A DNA stretch of 51,167 bases from Branchiostoma floridae (GCF_000003815.2 NC_049988.1:21613600-21664766), one strand, 5' to 3'; counted from the stretch's first letter, positions 37,294 to 48,279 are shown. Numbers and translations: made by a program. Notes: generated by a model not told the origin, from the sequence alone.

Positions 37294-40200
37294 ATGCCGG
37301 GAGGGCAACAGCAGTCCCAAACTGGTGACACAGGTAAATGTATTTTTCAAAATATCTTCTCTCTACATATATCAGCAGGAGAGAGGATTTCTCTAAAAAT
37401 CCACGTAGTGACAACTCTAAGGTTTAAAATTACTTAGTGCCGGCTATTCTATATTTATGACAGTATTTTCTCTAGGGGGGGGGGGGTAAGGGGACAACCT
37501 CGCCATAACGCGGAAAGGTATAATGAGGGGTAAATCCTCCATTTCTTACTTGTGAAGTAAATCCCCGTTACATAAGGAGCATCGGGCGTTAAGTTCCTCC
37601 TTAGTCGTCAAACCTCTGCACGTGAAAGAACCCGGCTCACTCGAGAAGAGTAGGGACATTTCGCTGAAGATATAACCAGTTTGGAACCCAGCATCGCTGT
37701 TAAAGATGGAACGTACAATCAAAAGCCATAGAATGCATGAAATGTTGTTATATCGCACAATTTAAGGTAACCACGATGATCAAGTAATGTTTATCTCCCA
37801 GGAGAATGTTTCCCCGAATCCCGAAGTACTTTTTCTAACCAGTCACTAAGTTAACCGTTACGTCATCACCAGTCATCATGAGATTTCCTCACGAGGAAAT
37901 AACTCGAGTCTGAAGAACGATTTTTGGAAGGTGCAATGTGCAGTAGCAATTTGCCACAGAGCCGCAGACGCATTTGTGTTGTTCATGAATTGATACAATC
38001 ATGTTAATTGAATATTTAGAATCTTTAAGCGACCTCAATTCTTACCGCCGGCGCCATTTTAATTATGTAATTTTCCTCCAGGCACCACACCCATACAGCA
38101 GACTGATTGGCAGGCACGTACAGACGCCGCTGCCAGTGAAACCGACCATGAAGCCTATGAAGAAGGTAGAACACTTTCAAGTTCACTTACAGTGTACTGT
38201 ACTTATCTCAACTTTATACTTTTGTGTGTGGTTAATTTTGTAATTTTCTCCAGGTACCACACCCATGCAGCAGACTGATTGGCAGGCGCGTGCCGACGCC
38301 GCTGCGAGTGAACCCAAACCTATGCACGCGTCCGGAGAAGGTAGAATTTTTCTTCAAGCCCGCCCATAGAATAATGTTCTTGTCTCGCTTTGATACTTTT
38401 TACTGTATGAAGTGTAACTTATGTCATTTTCCTCCAGATACCACAAGTGTACCCATGCAGCAGCCGCAGACTGAGTGGCGGTCCATTGCCGACGCCGCTG
38501 CAAGCATACCCAACGCTTTGTACGTCTCAAGAGCAGGTAAAAGTTTTCAACTCCTGCGGTCCGTGTCTTGCTGTGTCTGGTCACATGCATCGCACGATTG
38601 CATTATTGAGAAAGTCATGCGGGTGTCGTATAAAATCCCATCGGGCTGCGGATTCGTCCCCCATACGTGCCAGTTCGGGCGCCGCGCCTGCCCTGTTCAG
38701 CCTGAAAGTTTTAAGAAATGCGTGGCGGACGTAGCCTCCAAAAACGTACGGACAAATTGCACGTACGGCGGGTTGTGCCCCAAAAAACGGCGTTGGGCTG
38801 TAACAAATTTGGACAAATCCCACGTTTGTGTTAAAAACTACAGTTTAGCTTTATAAAAAGTATGCACTGTTTTCTAAGCTATTGTTTTGTAACAGACCGC
38901 ACGTATACGGGAGGAGCAAGGCGCCGTGCTTTCTGTAGCTTCATCCACTCCCACCGCAGCTGCATCGCCGCCGGCATTGCCGTGCTGCTTAGCCTGGTCG
39001 CTGTGGGACTCTCCCCTCTGACGTTCATCAATAAAGAGGTAAACGCTCTTGTCGCCCGTTTAGTGTTGACTAAGTATATCACACAATAAATTTTTGCTTT
39101 GTTATCTTTTATTACGTCTTGTATTCTGAACTAAATGGTAGAATATACGATTATACGTTTGCAGGTGGTATCTGAACTGTCCACCACTGTTGACGTCTTG
39201 AAGCAAGACCGAGATGAAATGCGCCAACTATCCGCCACTGTTGACGCTTTGAGGCGTGACCAAGACAACATGTCCACCACTGTTGACGCCTTGAAGCGCG
39301 TTCAAGACCACATGCACCAACTGTCCGCCACTGTTGACGCCTTGAAGCGTGACCAAGACGACATGTCTACCACTGTTGACGCCTTGAAACGCGACCAAGA
39401 CGACATGTCCACCACTGTTGACGCCTTGAAACTCGGCCTGGACAAGGAGCGAAGCCGAATCACCGCCTTGGAGCAGCGTCTTCACGAGATGCGTAAGACG
39501 CCAGGTACTAGTAAGTTGGGTTTTCCTTCTTATGTGTATTGCTTGTGATGGTGTATTGAACAATATCGTTTGTTTAGAAACTGGAAAACCTGTGGTATTA
39601 TCATTATCCTATCAAACGATATAATTTTCCTTATCAATATTTCATGTGCAGGTGTTTTTTTCATTAATGGATAAAGTACATCTTCTTTCTACCAACACAT
39701 TTAATGTACTTACATCTCTTGTTACATGCCAGATGTCATGTTTGAACAATGTCATAGTGTTTTACTGTCTCGTTTTGGTTATTAGTTATGCTGGTATCAA
39801 AGGAAAGTACACAACCTAATGTGGAGATATTTTGATCTTGTGACGTAAATGTAATGATTTATTAGTGATGGAATTCTGGAACATCTTTAAGGTCACAAGT
39901 GTCTATTCCTTCGGTTCAGTTGACCAATGTTTTTTTCCAGCATCTTGTCCTGAAGGTTACGCAGTGTTCCGTGGAATCTGCTACAAGGCCTTCAATACTC
40001 CAAAGACCTTCAGCGATGCGGCCGCGGTCTGTGGCGAAGACGGCGGCACCCTCGCCATGCCCCGAGACGCTGGGACCAACGCCTTCCTGATCTCCTTGTA
40101 CAAATCCGTGAGCGACGTTGGTGTCTTCTGGTTCGGCCTGCACGATCAGCGGGAAGAGGGAAGCTTTGAGTGGGTGGATGGTTCTGCACTTGGGACGTAC

Positions 40201-40715
40201 AGTTTCTGGGGAGAGGGAGAACCAAACAACCTTTCGGGCAGCGAAAATTGTGTTCTTTACTACCCAATCAAATCAGACAAGTGGAACGACGATAAATGCA
40301 ACCATCAGTATCGCTTCATATGCCAGGCTATTCCAGGTGCTTATTTTAGCCGTACCATTTCCTGACCCCCCCCCCTGGAAACATGGCACTCCCTGAGTAA
40401 TGCACCAGACACTTAGATGATTATTACTCTTGTAACAAACACATCATTAGATGGTTATGAACACATGATTCCGCATCTCGTCCCTGATAATAAATAACAT
40501 ACGACTCGCTGTTTCACTACATATGCCAGGTTGTTCCAGGTACTTCTTATAACCCTCCCATTTCCTAAAACCCTGCCATCTTTTAAACAGGCCACAAGTA
40601 TCCACCGGACTAAAGACGTTAGACCATCGATGCTCTTGTTTTAAACCATAGCAAAACACATCACTCCTCATCTTATCCCTGCTATTTCTGTTCATGTTTT
40701 CCAGGACGTCCGTAG
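37294..40715 (+). CDS. Lectin gene F: complete type II C-type lectin with EPN/WND head, about 399 aa
   Basis: The exons are 37294-37333, 38082-38165, 38254-38340, 38438-38536, 38896-39038, 39165 to about 39504 (39492 and 39510 are in-phase alternatives), 39941-40336 and the last from 40705 (stop 40713-40715). The three tail exons match gene C's. The membrane exon is one codon shorter, and the stalk has five units of mixed 14 and 17 residues plus the capping helix. The CTLD is intact: paired Cys, FWFGL, EPN, WND and final FICQ, which predicts Ca-dependent mannose-type binding. Its 5' half belongs with C, while the 3' part beyond about 40.5 kb matches gene G, so it looks recombinant. Confidence 0.85.
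38636..38790. other. GC-rich replacement in gene F's tail-membrane intron
   Basis: About 150 bases of CpG-rich DNA stand where C (about 15213-15705) and G (about 45040-45485) share roughly 450-500 bases of AT-rich intron. Sequence on both sides is conserved. This is a deletion with insertion of unknown origin, with no terminal repeats seen. Confidence 0.45.
39165..39504 (+). repeat. Gene F stalk: five mixed coiled-coil units
   Basis: The unit order is 17, 14, 17, 14, 14 residues (for example VLKQDRDEMRQLSATVD and ALKRDQDDMSTTVD), then a capping helix. The alternation of unit lengths within one exon shows that the nine bases coding RQL or HQL come and go between units. Confidence 0.83.
40516..40704 (+). 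pseudogene. Orphan CTLD 3' tail after gene F's CTLD exon
   Basis: This stretch repeats, almost base for base, the end of gene G's CTLD exon (TACATATGCCAGGTTGTTCC, coding YICQVVPG) with its donor and following intron, from 46819 on. The upstream CTLD part is missing and F has its own complete CTLD exon 180 bases earlier. It is a recombination scar, not an exon likely to be used (no acceptor-compatible start). Confidence 0.65.
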
Positions 40716-41660
40716 GTGACAGGCGGAACTCTCACCACCACTGTCCAGCGGCTCTCCGGCCATCCGCAGTAAAACTGACCGGCAGAACGTGAAACCTGGA
40801 ATTGTAGCAACAGAGAAAGCCAGCAAATTGTAAAAACCTGGGATAATAATAACAGAGGCAATCAGCACGTTGTTCTCTGAACCTGTTTCAAAGTCGAGTA
40901 CAAAACTAACAGAAGATAAAGTGATTGGCACCAAAGCAATGGATCACTTATTGTACAATGGTGGACGGGCCTTAGTTTTCATATATATAACGGATTTACA
41001 TAATGTTTTCGCTTTTAGCCAAATGAAAATGTAAGCATAAGTTCACTAATAGTAATAATGCGTAATCTCTGTTGTTTCACAATAGGCAAACTTCCTTTTG
41101 TTGTAGTAGAAAGCAAAATGGCAGAAGTGGCCGCTTGTATTTATTAATGGGGGTTCCTTTGTAACAAGCCTGAACCAAGTTATAGAGATTTCAGCACGTC
41201 GTTTTCTGAACACGTTTAAGAGTTTATCGAGTCGAAGACTAACAGAAGAAATAGTGAATGGGCACCAAAGCAATAGATCACGTACAGTGCTAGACACACT
41301 ATAGTTTTCATACAGAAAAATGTACATTTCGCAAGATTTGCACATAGCCATTTTTAAACTTAGAAACTGGAAAGCTCCTAGTTTGGAACAGTCAGGACAA
41401 ACAAATGTAAGCACAACTTCAGTAATAGTAATGACACGTAATCTCTGCTGTGTCACAATAGGAAAACTTCCTTTTGTTGTAGTAAACGGACGAAGAAAAC
41501 ACAATGCCAGAACTGCTGGTATTAATTGATGGAAGCTCCTTTGTATTATCTAAAACAAGCCTGAACCAAGTTATAGAGATTTTCTTGCTGTTCTCCAAAG
41601 TTTGTAGACTGTGCTCATTTGAGCCTGGACCACTGAAGAAGCCAGATTGGCGAAACCGGT

Positions 41661-41681
41661 CTGTGTGACAGACTGAATAAA
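41661..41681 (+). terminator. Gene F 3'-end signal: hairpin plus AATAAA
   Basis: GTCTGTGTGACAGAC followed by AATAAA at 41676-41681. Confidence 0.6.
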
Positions 41682-41939
41682 AGTTGTAAACGGGAACTCT
41701 GCGGCTCCGGCTGTCTTACTGAGGGTGACTGTGATGAGAAAGTTGTCGGTTAGCGTGAGGATCAGTCTGCTCCATAAATACTAATTATCCAACTTTTGAC
41801 ACTGCCCAATAAAACCACAGGAGACACGAAGCTTCGGAGGTTAAAATGTGTTTGTGGTTGATCATGAATGTGAGTTATGGTAATACTATATGTAAGTATA
41901 TAATTTGTGATAAACGTTATATATAGGTATATTATAGTA

Positions 41940-42335
41940 CAGTGGGACCGCGTGGCGCAGTGGCAGCATTTGCGGCTCGAGACCGAGAGGTTGCGGGTTC
42001 GAATCCAGCTGCTGTGTCACCGATCGTGTGCCCTTTGGAAATGCACTTGACACGACTTTCCTCACTTAACTCAGGTGCAAATGAGTATCTAGTGGCCTTA
42101 ATGGTGGGGCTATGTGGCCGAGACAGCATGAGCAGCACCCGCCATGGCACACGAGTCGGGGAGGGAGGAACCCCTTACATCCTTGGTCGGAAGTCCTCCT
42201 AGGAGACGGAAACTCCGAACAACAAAGCTGGAGCCGCCTCACACGTTGCATACAGCAAGTTGCCCCTGTGAGACTTAGTGCTCCAGTAGACGAGAGGGTG
42301 GACAAGGAATTGCACACCCCTCCTTCACCATAAAA
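41940..42335 (+). mobile_element. tRNA-derived SINE
   Basis: The 5' end is tRNA-like: A-box TGGCGCAGTGG (41953-41963) and B-box GGTTCGAATCC (41996-42006). A conserved SINE body with CCTTTGGAAATGCACTTGAC and CTCAGGTGCAAATGAG follows. A functional tRNA is excluded because the cloverleaf does not fold and the sequence continues for about 300 bases. The 3' limit and target duplications are not clear. It lies between genes F and G. Confidence 0.75.
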
Positions 42336-42339
42336 AGTC

Positions 42340-42849
42340 ATTTTCTACATTGTGTTTTTGGACCCCGCCCGAAGAAAATGTATGAAAGTATGCGTTAACG
42401 TAAAATCGAATGTGTGTTGACTGGCAACATGTTGTGTGACGAGTACGGAAAATAACAGACGAAGAAAAAAGAGTGAAACATGTTTTTCTGCTATGGGTGC
42501 ATGCATAAATGAATTAAATATATTCAGAGCTTTTATCAGAACCTTCTGGATACAAATGTATATCTGATAGATTTCCAGACAAAAAGGCAGGATGTCTTTG
42601 AAATGTTGTTGTCGATATCCTTCGTTCAAGGTGTAACTGTAACAGTGGTGTTCAAGTACCGCATGTTGTTTCTTTCTGTTCTACTCGCCCCTCTGGTTGT
42701 TTCATAACAAAGAAAAAGATTACGTGTATATTTGATTTATCTCCACCGAAAAAATGATTTCCGATGTATTCAATTTTTACATTGCGTCTCGGACCTCGCC
42801 TGTGGCAGGGCGTGTAGTTTTGCTGTGCAGAAACCTGACAAGTCGCACC
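42340..42849 (+). other. Leader region of gene G
   Basis: This is a diverged form of the leader before the other start exons, with AGGGCGTGTAGTTTTGCTGT just before the ATG. Neither the TATA block nor any ~170-base repeat is present between F and G. Confidence 0.45.
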
Positions 42850-45800
42850 ATGCCAGGAGGGCTACAGCAGTCGCACACTGGTGACACAGGTAAATATGCT
42901 TTTGGAAATACCTTCTCTGTACAGACGCCAGCGGCCAAGTGGTGTTGTTCTTCAACAAACCAAATCTATGGTTTAACACTAACCTTACGTGGTGTAGAAC
43001 GAGTTTTGTTTTCCAAATAGCGTTTGGCCTAAGCATGAAGTTTGGAATTGAAGATGCATTTTTATGACGTTATTTTCTATCCCCGTGGAGGGGCGTAAGT
43101 GGTAAGTGATCCTACTACCTCGCCTTGTGGATTAGGTGCGAAAACCCGGTTGGGGCATGCTGTAAAGAGAGGCTGCATCCAACAATTCGGATGGTGAAGT
43201 AAAGCCCCGTACATGGGAAGCATCAGGCGTTAAGTTCGCTCTCATGCGTCAAACCTCTGCACGTAAAAGACCCGGACACACATACCGAGAAGAGTAGGTG
43301 CGTTTGGCTAAACACATAACCAGTTTGGAACACCGCATCGCGGTTCTCAAGATGAAACGTACTTTTGAAAAGCCGTAAAAGAAAATATTCTACAGTAATA
43401 CCATGCAATTTCAGGTAACCGCCATGATTAAGTACTGTTTTCCTCCCAAAAGTATATTTTTGCCGATCCATATGCTAGTTTTTTAACTGGTCGCTACATT
43501 TGCTGTCGCCGTATCACCAGTCTTAATTCGACTACTATATGACAAAACAATCGAGCCTGAAGAATTATTTTTGATGGGGCGATGTACAAAAACAATGTCT
43601 TAGGCGCGTTTGTGTTATGAATGAAATGATACTTAAATACAGGTTGTCAAAATGATGTTGTATTTTTTGTCCCATAAAATCTGAAAGTGACCGATGATAT
43701 CCTAAATACATACCGTCGGCGCCAGTTAAATTCTATATTTTCCACTAGGCACCACACCCATGGAGCAGCCACAGACTGATTGGCAGTCACGTGCGAGTAA
43801 ACCCAACCCAACGTACGCCTCCGAAGAAGGTAGAACACTTTCAATTCCACTTACGGCGTTCTGTTCTTATCTCGATTTTATACTTTTTATGTGGTTAATT
43901 TTGTGATTGGCAGGCACGTGCCGACGCCGCTGCGTGTGAAACCAACGCTGTGTTCGCCTCCGGAGAAGGTAGAACTTTTTCAAGCCGGCTTACAGCGTAC
44001 TGTTCTTATCTCGATTTTATCCCTTTTCCTGTATAAAGTGTAACTTCTGTAATTTTTCTCCAGACACCACGCCCATGCAGGAGCCGCAGACTTACTGGCA
44101 GGCACGTGCCGACGCCGAAACATTTGAAACCAACCCTGTGTACGCCTCCGGAGAAGGTAAAACCCCTTCAAGTACTAGTTCGCTTTCGTCGCCCTGTTCT
44201 CGACTCACTTTTATAGCTTTTTTCTGTGTTTGATTTTGTAATTTTCCTCCAGACACCACAGCCGTTCAGGAGCCGCAGACTGATTGGCAGGCACGTGCCG
44301 ACGCAGATGCGTGTGACCCCAACCATATATATGCCTCCGGAGAAGGTAATTTTTTTTTTAAAAACTCACATACAACATACTGTTCTTGTCTCGATTTTAT
44401 ACCTTTTACTGTATGAAGTGTAACTTCTGTAATTTATCTCCAGATACCACACCTATGCAGGAGCGGCAGACTTACTGGCAGGCACGTGCCGACGCCGCTG
44501 TGAGTGAAACCAACCCTGTGCACGCCTCCGGAGAAGGTAAAACCTTTTCAAGTACACTTTCGTCGCCCTGTTCTCGACTCGCTTTGATACCTTTTTTGTG
44601 TTTGATTTTGATTTTCTCCAGGCACCACGCCCATGCAGGAGCCGCAGACTGATTGGCAGGCACGTGCCGACTCCGCTGCGAGGGAACCCAACCATATATA
44701 CGCCTCCGGAGAAGGTAATTTTTTTAAACCAAATACAACGTACTGTTCTTGTCTAGATTTTATAGATATTTATTACTGTATAAAGTGTAACTTTCGTCAT
44801 TTTCTTCCAGGCTCCACAAGTGCTCCCATGCAGCAGCCGCAGACTGATTGGCAGTCCATTGCGGACGCCGCTGCGAGCATACCCAACGCTTCGTACGTCT
44901 CCAGAGCAGGTAAAACTTTGTCGTTTTGTTTGTCCTGCTGCTGTCTTATCTTCGTCTTGCTACATGTATGTCTGGTCATAACCGTCGTACGATTGTCGCA
45001 CGATTGCATTCCCGAGAAAGTAGTGCAGGTGTGGTATAAAATTCAGCTGTCTTCTTACAGACAAGGGCGTCTTAGACAATACTACGACATCAAAATCGCA
45101 CGACAGCCCACTTCGAATGTGTCTGCGTCGTTACCTGTCGCACGATACTAACTCAACTGCAATACAAATCTGATTTCAAAAGCAATCCATCGACGCCGTC
45201 GTGAAGTATAAAACATCAACAATCGGGCCGAAAAATTAAAAAAAAAGCACATCATGTGACTTTTTAATCAAAACTTTCTTTTCTGGCAGATTGCTTCGTT
45301 TCACGAGAAAAAAACTTTTAGTGCCAAAGCGTCAAATGTGACCGGTACTAATACTGTCTAGAAGTTTTGAAAAATCATTACTCTTATATCCAAAAGATCG
45401 GATAGCTACATATATATGTAAGATTCTTTCTTGAATGTGCCTGTACCTACCGTGCTGTTGATCTTTTCCAGAGTATGTCGTTCCTTAACAAAGACTGGCG
45501 TTGGGCTGTGACAAATTTGGACAAATCCAACGTTTGTGTTAAAAACTACAGTTAAGCGTTTTAAAAAGAATTCGTTGTTTTATAAGCTATTGTTTTGTAA
45601 TAGACCGCACGTACGCGCGTGAAGCAAGCGGCCGCCGTGCTGGCTGTAGCTACATCCGCTCCCACCTTACCTACATGGCCGCCGGCATTGTTGTCTTGCT
45701 AAGTCTAGTTGCTGTGGGATTCGCCCCTCTGACTGTCATGAATAAGGAGGTAAACACTCTTGTACTACAAGGCTATCATTCTGCTCTTTCTGTTCTTATT

Positions 45801-46871
45801 TTTGAGTAAATACCAAGGCAGAACATACTGCTGTTTTCCCATAATTTTCTTCTTAAGTTTGGTACTCTTTCATCTGTAGGAAATAACTCAACTATCCACC
45901 ACTGTTGACGCCTTGAAGCGTGACCAAGACGACATGTCCACCACTGTTGACGCCTTGAAGAGCAACCAAGACGACATGCGCCAACTGTCCACCACTGTTG
46001 GCGCCTTGAAGCGTGAGCAAGACGACATGCGCCAACTGTCCACCACTGTTGATGCCTTAAAGCGCGACCAAGACGACATGTCCACAACTGTTGACGCCTT
46101 GAAACTCGACCTGGACAAGGAGCGAAGCCGAACCGTCGCCTTGGAGCAGCGTCTTCACGATATGAGTAAGTTAGGCCTGAGTTTTGTGTTCTGTTTTAAT
46201 GGTTTATTTTCCAACATCATAGAAATGAAAGAAGCATGATTTAAGGCACCGACTCCCATTCAACTGCATGATAATATTTGGGTAATCACTCCCTATGCCT
46301 GTAGTGTAGGGTGATTTTCATTCATTTATGTAGCACATACATGAATTCTTGAATGAAGCTAAAGCACTTAATAAGGAGATATGTTCGTCCAACGGAATGA
46401 ATGTAATTTTCAAAATGCCTCTATTGTTGACTCATTTTTCCCCTAGTATATTGTCCTAAAGGTTACACAAAGTTCCGTGGAATCTGCTACAAGGCCTTCG
46501 ACACACCTAAGAGCTTCAGCGATGCGGCCGCGGCCTGTGGGGGAGACGGTGGCACCCTCGCCATGCCCCGAGACGCTGGGACCAACGACTTCCTGTTCTC
46601 CCTGCACAATGCCGTGAGCGACACTGGAACCTTCTGGTTCGGCCTGCACGATTGGCGGGAAGAGGGAAGCTATGAGTGGGTGGATGGTTCTGCACTTGGA
46701 ACGTACCACTCCTGGGGTCCTGGAGAACCGAACAATTCGGGCGGAGAAGAAGATTGTATTTCTTACGTCGTAGGCTGGAAAGGCAAATGGAACGACAATA
46801 CATGCGACTTGCTGTTGTACTACATATGCCAGGTTGTTCCAGGTACTTCTTATAACCCTCCCATTTCCTAA
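42850..46871 (+). CDS. Lectin gene G: six tail exons, short stalk, EPN/WND head, about 482 aa
   Basis: The exons are 42850-42889, 43749-43829, 44064-44156, 44253-44345, 44444-44536, 44622-44714, 44811-44909, 45604-45749, 45880-46165 and 46447 onward. Phases all agree. Six tail exons make a cytoplasmic domain of about 200 residues with repeated TDWQARAD and NPxY-like or NHIY motifs. The stalk has only four units. The CTLD (residues about 342-473) has the paired Cys, FWFGL, EPN and WND, predicting mannose-type binding. The usual last-intron acceptor is mutated (CCATGACG instead of CCAGGACG at 47005-47012), so translation probably reads past the usual donor at 46842 and stops at TAA 46869-46871, adding TSYNPPIS. 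Confidence 0.83.
43749..44909 (+). repeat. Gene G tail-exon array: six tandem 81-99-base symmetric exons
   Basis: Exons with their introns repeat every about 180-190 bases. The exon consensus starts TTPMQEPQTDWQARADA and ends with NPVYASGEG or a variant. Because each exon is phase 1-1, any number can be added or lost without breaking the frame. The final exon (44811-44909) is a different subtype, ending YVSRAG, shared with the last tail exon of the other genes. Confidence 0.85.
43905..43968 (+). pseudogene. Truncated tail-exon remnant in gene G
   Basis: The exon's 3' part (GCACGTGCCGACGCCGCTGC to CCGGAGAAG, with intact donor GTAGAA) is present, but the acceptor and first about 30 bases are deleted. 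The in-exon CAG at 43911-43913 could serve as an acceptor, but it gives the wrong phase and an early stop. It would have been a seventh tail exon. Confidence 0.7.
45880..46165 (+). repeat. Gene G stalk: four mixed coiled-coil units
   Basis: Units of 14, 17, 17 and 14 residues, then the capping helix LDLDKERSRTVALEQRL. It is the shortest complete stalk in the array. Confidence 0.83.
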
Positions 46872-47136
46872 AACCCTGCCATCTTTTAAACAGGCCACAA
46901 GTATCCACCGGACTAAAGACGTTAGACCATCGATGCTCTTGTTTTAAACCATAGCAAAACACGTCACTCCACATCTTATCCCTGCTATTTCTGTTCATGT
47001 TTTCCATGACGTCCGTAGGCGACAGGCGGAACTCTCGGAACCACTCTCCAGCGGATCTCCGACCATCCGCAGTAAAACTGACCGGCAGAACGTGAAACCT
47101 GAAAATATAGCAATAGAGGAAATCAGTAAATTGAAA

Positions 47137-47191
47137 AAACCTGAGCTGTATTATTCCTGGTTAAATAAATAAAGTGAAAGTGAAACCTGAG
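47137..47191 (+). mobile_element. Short retroposon tail with target-site duplication in gene G's 3' region
   Basis: AAACCTGAG at 47137-47145 is repeated at 47183-47191. Between them lies a 37-base insert ending GGTTAAATAAATAAAGTG, typical of a LINE-like 3' tail. The matching place downstream of gene F (about 40830) has a single uninterrupted copy, showing the empty site. Confidence 0.65.
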
Positions 47192-48147
47192 ATAATAATA
47201 ACAGAGGAAATCAGCACGTTGTTCTCTGAACCTGTTTCGTAGTCGAGTAGAAAACTAACAGAGGGTAAAGTGAGTTGGCACCAAAGCAATGGATCACTTA
47301 TTGTACAATGGTGGACGGGCCATATTTTTCATATATATAACGGATTTACATAATGTTTTCGCTTTTAGCTAGGAGTTTTTTTACATGAAGCACGCTCAAA
47401 AAAAGGAAATGCTTCTGGTTTGCCTGTTTCTTTCGCATTTCGTACTGAACAGACAGTACAAAGAAAATGTAAGCATAACTTCACTAATAGTAATAATACG
47501 TAATCTCTGTTGTTTCACAATAGGCAAACTTCCTTTTGTTGTAGTAAAAAGCAAAATCGCAGAAGTGGCCGCTTGTATTTATTAATGAAGGTTCCTTTGT
47601 AACATGCCTGAACCAAGTTATATAGATTTCAGCACGTCGTTTTCTGAATTCGTTTAAGAGTTTGTTGAGTAGAAAACTGATGGAAGAAATAGTGAATGGG
47701 CAACAAAGCAATGGATCACGTACTGTACAGTGGTAGACACGCCTGGGTTTTCATACAGAGAAAATGTACGTTTCTTGAAATATGCACGTAGCAATTTTTA
47801 AACATAGAAAATATTCTAGAAACTGGAAAGCTGCTGGCTTGGCTGTATCAAACCCATCGCCTGTTGTTGGAGCGTTTCCTACAAAGGCTGAACAGACATG
47901 ATTAACAAAATGTAAGAACAACTTCATTTATAGTAATAAAGCGTGGGCCTCACTGTTTTCACAATAGACGGACTTCCTTTTGTTGATGTAAAAGAGCACA
48001 GTGCCAGAACTGCTGGTATTTATTGATGGAAGATCCTTTGTAACAAGACTGAACCAAGTTATATAGATTTATTGCTGTTCTCCAATGTTTGTAGACTGTG
48101 CTCATTTGAGCCTGGACCACTGAAGAAGCCAGAGTGGTGAAACCGGT

Positions 48148-48168
48148 CTGTGTCACAGACTGAATAAA
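48148..48168 (+). terminator. Gene G 3'-end signal: hairpin plus AATAAA
   Basis: GTCTGTGTCACAGAC (7-base arms) followed by AATAAA at 48163-48168. Confidence 0.6.
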
Positions 48169-48279
48169 AGTTGTAAACGGGAACTCTATGGCTCCGGCTG
48201 TCTTATTGAGGGGTGACTTTGGTGAGAAAGATGTCGGTTAGCGTGAGGATCAGTCCGCACAATACATAAATGTTATCTA

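Noticed and set aside
41941-42013. tRNA gene
   Set aside because: A and B boxes are present, but acceptor and anticodon stems do not pair and a SINE body follows directly.
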